A DNA stretch of 64,000 bases from Microbacter sp. GSS18 (GTDB lineage: Bacteria > Actinomycetota > Actinomycetes > Actinomycetales > Microbacteriaceae). A program made the position numbers and the translations under genes. The notes below the pieces were generated by a model. It had not been told where the DNA came from, made no database searches, and saw only the letters and a program-made list of their open reading frames with translations. The DNA is taken from contig CP119753.1 in NCBI GenBank assembly GCA_029319145.1, positions 3,906,001 through 3,970,000 of the forward strand. The letters run 5' to 3'. The stretch's first letter is position 1, and each line of letters opens with the position of its first letter. Below are positions 58,829 through 64,000 of the stretch, in pieces.

Positions 58829-59761
58829 GTGGCGACGATGCCCCTCAGCGCGACGCAAGCGCTAACCGCACCGCAGACGCGCAAGCGTCGCGGTCGCGGC
58901 CAGCTGGTCCCGGCACTGCTGTTCCTGGCCCCGGCGATCCTCGGCTTCCTCGCCTTCTTCGCGTGGCCGGCGATGCGTGGGCTCTACCTGAGCTTCACGG
59001 ACTACAACCTGCTCAGCGACCCGCAGTGGGTCGGGCTCGAGAACTACCAGCAGATCGCAGGCGACCCGGTGTTCTGGCGCTCACTGGCGGTGACGATGCA
59101 GTACGTCGTGATCAACATCGTCGTGCAAACCGTGATCGCCCTCGGGCTGGCGGTGCTCCTGCACCGATTCACGCGGTCGATGGTCATCCGCGGCATCGTG
59201 ATGCTGCCGTACCTCATCGCCAACGTGATCGTCGCGCTCGTCTGGTACTGGCTCGCCGACTACAACCTGGGCCTCATCAACTCGGCGCTGGACGCGATCG
59301 GCCTCGACCGCATCGGCTTCTTCGGCGACGCGCAGTTCGCCATGACCACGATCGCGCTCGTGAACGTGTGGCGGCACCTCGGCTACACGACGCTGCTGAT
59401 CTTCGCCGGTCTCCAGGCGATTCCCCGCGACGTCTACGAGGCGGCGAGCGTCGACGGCGCCGGCGAGTGGCGCACGTTCTGGTCGATCACGCTGCCGCTG
59501 CTGCGGCCGGTCCTCGCCTTCGTGCTCGTGGTCACCGTCGTCGGATCCTTCCAGATCTTCGACACGATCGCCGTGACGACCCAGGGCGGCCCCGTCGACG
59601 CCACGAACGCCATCACCTACTACATCTACGACCGGGCGTTCACGCGCTTCGACTTCGGGTACGCCAGTGCGCTCTCGGTCATCCTCATGTTCATCCTCGC
59701 GGTGATCGCGCTCGTGCAGATGCGAGCGTTCCGCGCGGGGCAGAGCGATCTGGAGCGCTGA
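58829..59761 (+). CDS. sugar ABC transporter permease (CUT1, MalF-like)
   Basis: A 310-residue membrane protein with six hydrophobic segments and the EAA loop EAASVDGAGEWRTFWSITLP. GGAGGTGAT, a near-perfect ribosome site at 58816-58824, decides the GTG at 58829; the in-frame GTG at 58820 lies inside this site. It pairs with the permease encoded next to import an oligosaccharide, probably an alpha-galactoside given the alpha-galactosidase gene downstream. No ATPase gene is present, so a shared MsiK-type ATPase is expected, as in other actinobacteria. Confidence 0.93.
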   Translation: MATMPLSATQALTAPQTRKRRGRGQLVPALLFLAPAILGFLAFFAWPAMRGLYLSFTDYNLLSDPQWVGLENYQQIAGDPVFWRSLAVTMQYVVINIVVQTVIALGLAVLLHRFTRSMVIRGIVMLPYLIANVIVALVWYWLADYNLGLINSALDAIGLDRIGFFGDAQFAMTTIALVNVWRHLGYTTLLIFAGLQAIPRDVYEAASVDGAGEWRTFWSITLPLLRPVLAFVLVVTVVGSFQIFDTIAVTTQGGPVDATNAITYYIYDRAFTRFDFGYASALSVILMFILAVIALVQMRAFRAGQSDLER

Positions 59762-59762
59762 C

Positions 59763-60707
59763 ATGGCCACCACGACCCTCACCGCCGTCCGCCCGCGCGG
59801 CCGCCGAAGCAAGAACGACGAGCCCCGCTCCTCCGCGAGCCCCATCGGCAGGATCCTGGGGTGGATCGCCATCGGCGCGGTCATCGTCGTCACTCTCTTC
59901 CCCTTCTACTGGATGCTGCGCACCGCGCTGAGCAACAACCGCGCGATGTTCTCCGAGCCGCTGAGCCTGCTGCCGGTGGAACCGACGCTCGGTCCACTGC
60001 AGCGCGTCCTGGGGCTGTCGTCCACGGCGGATGCGCTCGCCGAGGGCGGATCGGTCGGAGCGATCAACTTCAGCCAGTACCTGCTGAACTCGCTGATCGT
60101 CTGCACGCTCATCACGGTCTTCCAGGTCATGCTCAGCGCGATGGCCGCCTACGCCTTCTCGCTGCTGGAGTGGCGAGGTCGCGACGTCGTCTTCAGCATC
60201 TTCCTGATCGCGCTCCTCGTGCCCGGCATGTTCACGCTGCTGCCGAACTTCCTGCTCGTCCGCGAGATGGGGCTGCTCAACTCGTACATAGGTATCGCGC
60301 TGCCGGCGATGTTCTTCTCGCCGTTCGTGGTCTTCTTCCTGCGGCAGTTCTTCCTGGGCGTGAACCGCAGCTTCATCGAGGCAGCGGTCATCGACGGCGC
60401 CGGGCAGTGGCGGATCTTCTCCCGAATCGTGCTGCCGATGGTCATGGGCCCGATCATCACGATCGGCATCCTGCAGTTCATCTTCTACTGGAACGACTAC
60501 CTCTGGCCTCTCCTGGTCGGGCAGACGGAGGAGACCACGCTGCTGACTGTGGGCCTGGGCATCTTCCGGTCCCAGACCCCGCAGGGCAGCCCCGACTGGG
60601 CCGGGCTCATGGCCGGGTCGCTCATCGCCGCGATCCCCGTCTTCATCCTCGTCCTCGTCTTCGGCCGGCGCATCGTCGGATCCATCCAATCCTCCGGGGT
60701 CAAGTGA
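59763..60707 (+). CDS. sugar ABC transporter permease (CUT1, MalG-like)
   Basis: A 314-residue membrane protein with six hydrophobic segments and the EAA loop EAAVIDGAGQWRIFSRIVLP. A basic N-terminus (RPRGRRSKNDEPR) precedes the first segment. It starts one base after the stop of the first permease. The pair forms the channel of the sugar importer. Confidence 0.93.
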   Translation: MATTTLTAVRPRGRRSKNDEPRSSASPIGRILGWIAIGAVIVVTLFPFYWMLRTALSNNRAMFSEPLSLLPVEPTLGPLQRVLGLSSTADALAEGGSVGAINFSQYLLNSLIVCTLITVFQVMLSAMAAYAFSLLEWRGRDVVFSIFLIALLVPGMFTLLPNFLLVREMGLLNSYIGIALPAMFFSPFVVFFLRQFFLGVNRSFIEAAVIDGAGQWRIFSRIVLPMVMGPIITIGILQFIFYWNDYLWPLLVGQTEETTLLTVGLGIFRSQTPQGSPDWAGLMAGSLIAAIPVFILVLVFGRRIVGSIQSSGVK

Positions 60708-60795
60708 CGGCGCGGCCGTCATCGCCCCCCGGTGGCGCCAACCGGCGCACCCTTCACCCATCCCGAACAATCCCTCATCACACAGGAGAACCTCG

Positions 60796-62142
60796 ATGAA
60801 GAAGTCACTTCTCTCCGCCGGCCTCGTCGTCGTCGCCGTCGGCGCCCTCGCCGGCTGCTCGTCCGGATCCGACAGCGGGTCCGAAGACGGAGTCACCACC
60901 ATCAGCTACGGTCTCTGGGACTCCAACCAGCTGCCCGCCTACCAGCAGTGCGCCGCCGACTTCGAAGCGGCCAACCCCGAGTACACGGTCGACATCGAAC
61001 AGATCGGCTGGGACGACTACTGGACGAAGATCACCACGGGCTTCGTTTCGGGGGAGAACTACGACGTCTTCACCAGCCACGTCGCGTACTACCCGGAGTT
61101 CCAGAAGAACGACCAGGTCCTGCCCCTCGACGACTACATCGCCGCGGACGGCCTGGACATGTCGATCTACCAGGACGGCCTGGTGGAGCTGTGGCAGAAC
61201 CCCGACGGCGTCCAGTACGGTCTGCCGAAGGACTTCGACACCGTCTCGCTGTTCTACAACGAGCAGCTGGTGGAGGCGGCGGGACTCACGCCGGCCGACC
61301 TGCAGGATCTCACGTGGAACCCCGATGACGGCGGCACCTACGAGGAGCTCATCGCCCACCTCACCGTCGACGCCAACGGCGTCCGCGGCGACGAGGACGG
61401 GTTCGACAAGGACAACGTCGAGACCTACGGCCTCTGGATGGAGGGCGCCGGCGGCGCCGACGGCCAGACCCAGTGGTCGTTCCTGACCGCGTCGCTCGGC
61501 TGGCAGCAGACCGACGGCCCGTGGGCGGACAGCTACAACTTCGACGACCCGCGCTTCGCCGAGACCATCGACTGGTGGTACTCGCTCGTCGAGAAGGGGT
61601 ACATGCCCACCTTCGCCGCACAGTCGGGGATCAGCTGGGCAGACCAGCTCATCGCGGGCAATGCCGCGATGGTTCCGAACGGCTCCTGGATGACCGGCTA
61701 CGTCTTCGGCTCGGCCAGCGACAGCTTCACCCCCGGCGTCGCACCGACCCCGGTCGGCCCCGATGGCGCGAGCTGGTCGATGCTGAACGGCCTCGCCGAC
61801 AACATCGCCGCGAGCACCGAGAACCCCGACGCCGCGTGGGAGTGGGTCAAGTACCTCGGCTCGGCCGAGTGCCAGGACGTGGTCGCCGACGCCGCGGTGG
61901 TCTTCCCGGCGATCAAGACGTCGACCGACAAGGCCGTCGCCGCCTTCGAGGCCAACGGCGTCGACGTGACGGCCTTCACCGGCCACGTGGATGCCGGCAC
62001 CACGGTGCTCTTCCCGATCACCGACAACAAGTCCGATGTGAACGGCATCATGGGCCCGGTCATGGAGGGCATCATGTCGGGCGCGAGCGGCACCGACGTC
62101 CTGGTCGACGCCAACGAGAGCGTCAACGCGCTCTTCCAGTAG
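60796..62142 (+). CDS. sugar ABC transporter substrate-binding lipoprotein
   Basis: A 448-residue family 1 binding protein with a short lipoprotein signal, MKKSLLSAGLVVVAVGALAGC, Cys21 being the lipid anchor. Mature features are VTTISYGLWDSNQLPAYQQCAADFEAANPEYTVDIEQIGWDDYWTK, a Gly/Trp-rich pocket (GDYD-like GENYDVFTSH, NGSWMTGYVFG) and many aromatic residues for sugar stacking. AGGAGAA precedes the ATG. It follows the permeases by 88 bases and ends before a strong hairpin. Confidence 0.93.
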   Translation: MKKSLLSAGLVVVAVGALAGCSSGSDSGSEDGVTTISYGLWDSNQLPAYQQCAADFEAANPEYTVDIEQIGWDDYWTKITTGFVSGENYDVFTSHVAYYPEFQKNDQVLPLDDYIAADGLDMSIYQDGLVELWQNPDGVQYGLPKDFDTVSLFYNEQLVEAAGLTPADLQDLTWNPDDGGTYEELIAHLTVDANGVRGDEDGFDKDNVETYGLWMEGAGGADGQTQWSFLTASLGWQQTDGPWADSYNFDDPRFAETIDWWYSLVEKGYMPTFAAQSGISWADQLIAGNAAMVPNGSWMTGYVFGSASDSFTPGVAPTPVGPDGASWSMLNGLADNIAASTENPDAAWEWVKYLGSAECQDVVADAAVVFPAIKTSTDKAVAAFEANGVDVTAFTGHVDAGTTVLFPITDNKSDVNGIMGPVMEGIMSGASGTDVLVDANESVNALFQ

Positions 62143-62154
62143 CCGACAGATCAT

Positions 62155-62190
62155 GTCCTCCGCCGGATGGGTTCCCGTCCGGCGGAGGAC
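62155..62190 (+). terminator. hairpin between binding protein and alpha-galactosidase genes
   Basis: A perfect 13-bp stem GTCCTCCGCCGGA / TCCGGCGGAGGAC with a 10-base loop, then CGTTCTTTCC. It probably reduces read-through so that more binding protein than enzyme is made. Confidence 0.75.
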
Positions 62191-62223
62191 ACGTTCTTTC
62201 CCCATCCCCTTGAAGGAGAACCC

Positions 62224-64000
62224 ATGACCCTCACCGAGACCGACGTGCGCACCGATGGCTGCATCGTCCTGACGGCGGACGACGTCGAGGTCGTCATCGA
62301 TGTCTCGGCCGGCTACCCGGTCGTCCTCCACTGGGGGAGATCGCTGCCCGCCGCGTCGCTCGCCACGCTGCGCACGCTCGCCGACGGAGGCGTGCCCCAG
62401 AGCGACCTCGACGAGACCGTCGCGCCGGGGATGCTCCGCGAGACGGCCCGCGGGTTCACCGGCCGGCCGGCTCTGCGCGGTCACCGTGCAGGGATGGACT
62501 TCTCACCCCTGTGGAGCGTCGTCGATGTCCGGGCAGGCGCGCGGGAGTGCGCGCTCGTCCTTCACGACGAGCTCGCGGCGCTGCGGATCGAGCTGCGGCT
62601 GGCCCTGACCCCGCAGGGTGTGCTGCTGATCGACCAGTGGCTGACGAACCTCGGCGACGCCCCGTATTCCCTCGACGAGTTCGCGCTCTGGCTGCCGCTG
62701 CCGGACCGGGCGACCGAAACCCTGGATTTCACCGGGCGGTGGCTCAAAGAGCGCCAGCCGCACCGTCTGCCGCTCGCGCCGGGGCTGCGTCTGCGCGAAG
62801 GCCGCGAGGGGCGCTCCGGTCACGACCACACGATCGTGCAGTGCGCGCTGACCGATCGCACCACGACCGAGACCGGTGAGGTCTGGGGGCTCTCGCTGCT
62901 GTGGAGCGGGGGATCGCGCCACCTCGTCGAGCGCGACACGACGGGCCGCGCCGCGCTCGGGGTCGCCGAGCTGCTCGAGCCGGGGGAGATCGAGCTCGCG
63001 CCCGCCGCGACCTACCGGGCTCCGAGAGCGGCCGCCTTCTACTCGTCGGAGGGGCTGGACGGGCTCAGCGACCGCGCCCATCGGTGGCTGCGCGCCCGAC
63101 TCGAGCATCCGCTGACGCCCCGCCCGCTCACCCTCAACGTGTGGGAGGCGGTCTACTTCGACCACGACCTCGACACCCTGACGCGATTGGCCGCACGCGC
63201 GGCCTCGGTGGGCGTCGAGAGGTTCGTGCTCGACGACGGCTGGTTCGGCAGCCGGCGCGACGACTGGTCGGGCCTGGGGGACTGGGTGGTCTCGGCCGAC
63301 GTGTGGCCGGACGGCCTCGGGCCCCTCGCCGACCGCGTGCGCGCGGCAGGCATGCAGTTCGGCCTGTGGTTCGAGGGCGAGATGGTCAACCCGGACTCCG
63401 ACCTGTACCGCGCCCACCCCGACTGGATTCTGCAGGTTCCGGGGCGCGTCCCGCCCCTCGCGCGGCACCAGCTCGTGCTCGATCTGGCCAACCCGGACGC
63501 CTACGCCCACATCCTCGAGCGCGTGCACGCGCTCGTGGCGGAGTACGGGGTCGAGTACATCAAGTGGGACCACAACCGGTTCCTCACCGACCCCGGCCAC
63601 CGTGGTCACCCGGCGGTGCGACGTCAGACCGAGGCGATCTATCGGCTCTTCGACGAGCTCAAGGCGCGCACGCCCGGCCTCGAGATCGAGTCGTGTGCAT
63701 CGGGCGGCGGGCGGATCGACCTGGGAATGGCCTTCCACGCCGACCGGTTCTGGACCTCCGATCAGAACGACGCGCTGGAACGGCAGCAGATCCAGCGCTG
63801 GACGACGCTGGTGATCCCGCCCGAGATGCTCGGCACGCACATCGGGCCCACCGAGTCCCACGGCACCGGCCGCGTCCACAGCATCCAGATGCGCGCGGTC
63901 ACGGCGCTGTTCGGACACGCCGGCATCGAGTGGAACCTCCTGGAGGCAACCGAGGACGAGCTCGCCGCGGTGCGCGAGTGGTCCGCCTTCTACCGGGCGC
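62224..64000 (+). CDS. alpha-galactosidase, GH36 (3' end outside the window)
   Basis: An open frame of 592 codons from the ATG behind AAGGAG to the window end; the family usually has about 700-750 residues. The N-terminal beta-sandwich (about 1-300) is followed by the catalytic barrel with NVWEAVYFDHD, VLDDGWFG, WFEGEMVNPDSDL, YIKWDHNR containing the nucleophile Asp449, ESCASGGGRIDLG, and SDQNDALERQ with acid/base Asp513. The enzyme hydrolyses terminal alpha-1,6-galactose from melibiose or raffinose sugars. It has no signal peptide, so it acts in the cytosol on sugar imported by the upstream ABC system. Confidence 0.95.
   Translation, partial: MTLTETDVRTDGCIVLTADDVEVVIDVSAGYPVVLHWGRSLPAASLATLRTLADGGVPQSDLDETVAPGMLRETARGFTGRPALRGHRAGMDFSPLWSVVDVRAGARECALVLHDELAALRIELRLALTPQGVLLIDQWLTNLGDAPYSLDEFALWLPLPDRATETLDFTGRWLKERQPHRLPLAPGLRLREGREGRSGHDHTIVQCALTDRTTTETGEVWGLSLLWSGGSRHLVERDTTGRAALGVAELLEPGEIELAPAATYRAPRAAAFYSSEGLDGLSDRAHRWLRARLEHPLTPRPLTLNVWEAVYFDHDLDTLTRLAARAASVGVERFVLDDGWFGSRRDDWSGLGDWVVSADVWPDGLGPLADRVRAAGMQFGLWFEGEMVNPDSDLYRAHPDWILQVPGRVPPLARHQLVLDLANPDAYAHILERVHALVAEYGVEYIKWDHNRFLTDPGHRGHPAVRRQTEAIYRLFDELKARTPGLEIESCASGGGRIDLGMAFHADRFWTSDQNDALERQQIQRWTTLVIPPEMLGTHIGPTESHGTGRVHSIQMRAVTALFGHAGIEWNLLEATEDELAAVREWSAFYRA

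Overview
The window is high-GC DNA (GTG starts, G/C-ending codons, several apparently leaderless promoters, an F420-type enzyme) and looks like the chromosome of an actinobacterium, most likely a Microbacteriaceae member such as Microbacterium (inference from gene style, not tested). It is almost wholly metabolic: catabolic enzymes, importers and one-component regulators. I saw no rRNA, tRNA, CRISPR array, phage gene, transposase or plasmid function.

Layout. (1) 2-2749: end of a tautomerase gene, a transaldolase-family gene and an unusual GNAT-AAA+ fusion. (2) 2762-10177: quinate/shikimate utilisation. A two-domain dehydroshikimate dehydratase (qsuB type) is divergent from an operon of TRAP transporter small and large permeases, quinate/shikimate dehydrogenase (qsuD type), TRAP binding protein, a phosphotriesterase-family hydrolase and a TetR regulator. 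(3) 10336-33080: an accessory catabolic region. It has three paralogous luciferase-like (LLM) flavin monooxygenases, a fourth F420-type LLM, two paralogous metal-dependent amidohydrolases, a flavin reductase, two NAD(P)H quinone/azo-type reductases, two SnoaL-like proteins, a cupin, medium-chain reductases, an aldo/keto reductase, a Gfo/Idh/MocA oxidoreductase, an amino-acid-type ABC importer with a PucR-type regulator, and an MFS transporter. The recurring LLM monooxygenase plus amidohydrolase pairing suggests an oxygenation-then-hydrolysis route for an unidentified, possibly nitrogen-containing cyclic substrate. (4) 33090-40510: GntR and TetR regulators with an FAD monooxygenase, a Zn-ADH/carboxymuconolactone-decarboxylase-like pair, a quinone oxidoreductase, a secreted esterase and a secreted PQQ-type sugar dehydrogenase. 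(5) 40544-50501: redox genes and two paralogous MmyB-like Xre regulators, plus an SDR/metallo-hydrolase operon divergent from an HxlR regulator. (6) 50566-58574: glycine betaine-type catabolism. It contains a Rieske monooxygenase and its reductase, a tandem glycine riboswitch in front of a 42-residue ORF and L-serine dehydratase, a dimethylglycine/sarcosine-type flavoenzyme and an IclR regulator. (7) 58829-64000: a CUT1 sugar ABC importer with a GH36 alpha-galactosidase cut off by the window end.

Regulation visible in the DNA. A 13-bp motif, GTACYGNCAGKGC, lies exactly 24 bp upstream of the -10 box of three short-leader promoters, two of them in front of the MmyB-like regulators. A perfect version, GTACTGGCAGTAC, occurs in a fourth intergenic region. 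A palindrome ATGTTGCG-N5-CGCAACAT overlaps the start region of the dimethylglycine flavoenzyme promoter, and a degenerate copy lies upstream of the Rieske gene. Further palindromes sit in the promoters of the azoreductase, the FAD monooxygenase and the sugar importer. Strong G+C hairpins separate most convergent genes.
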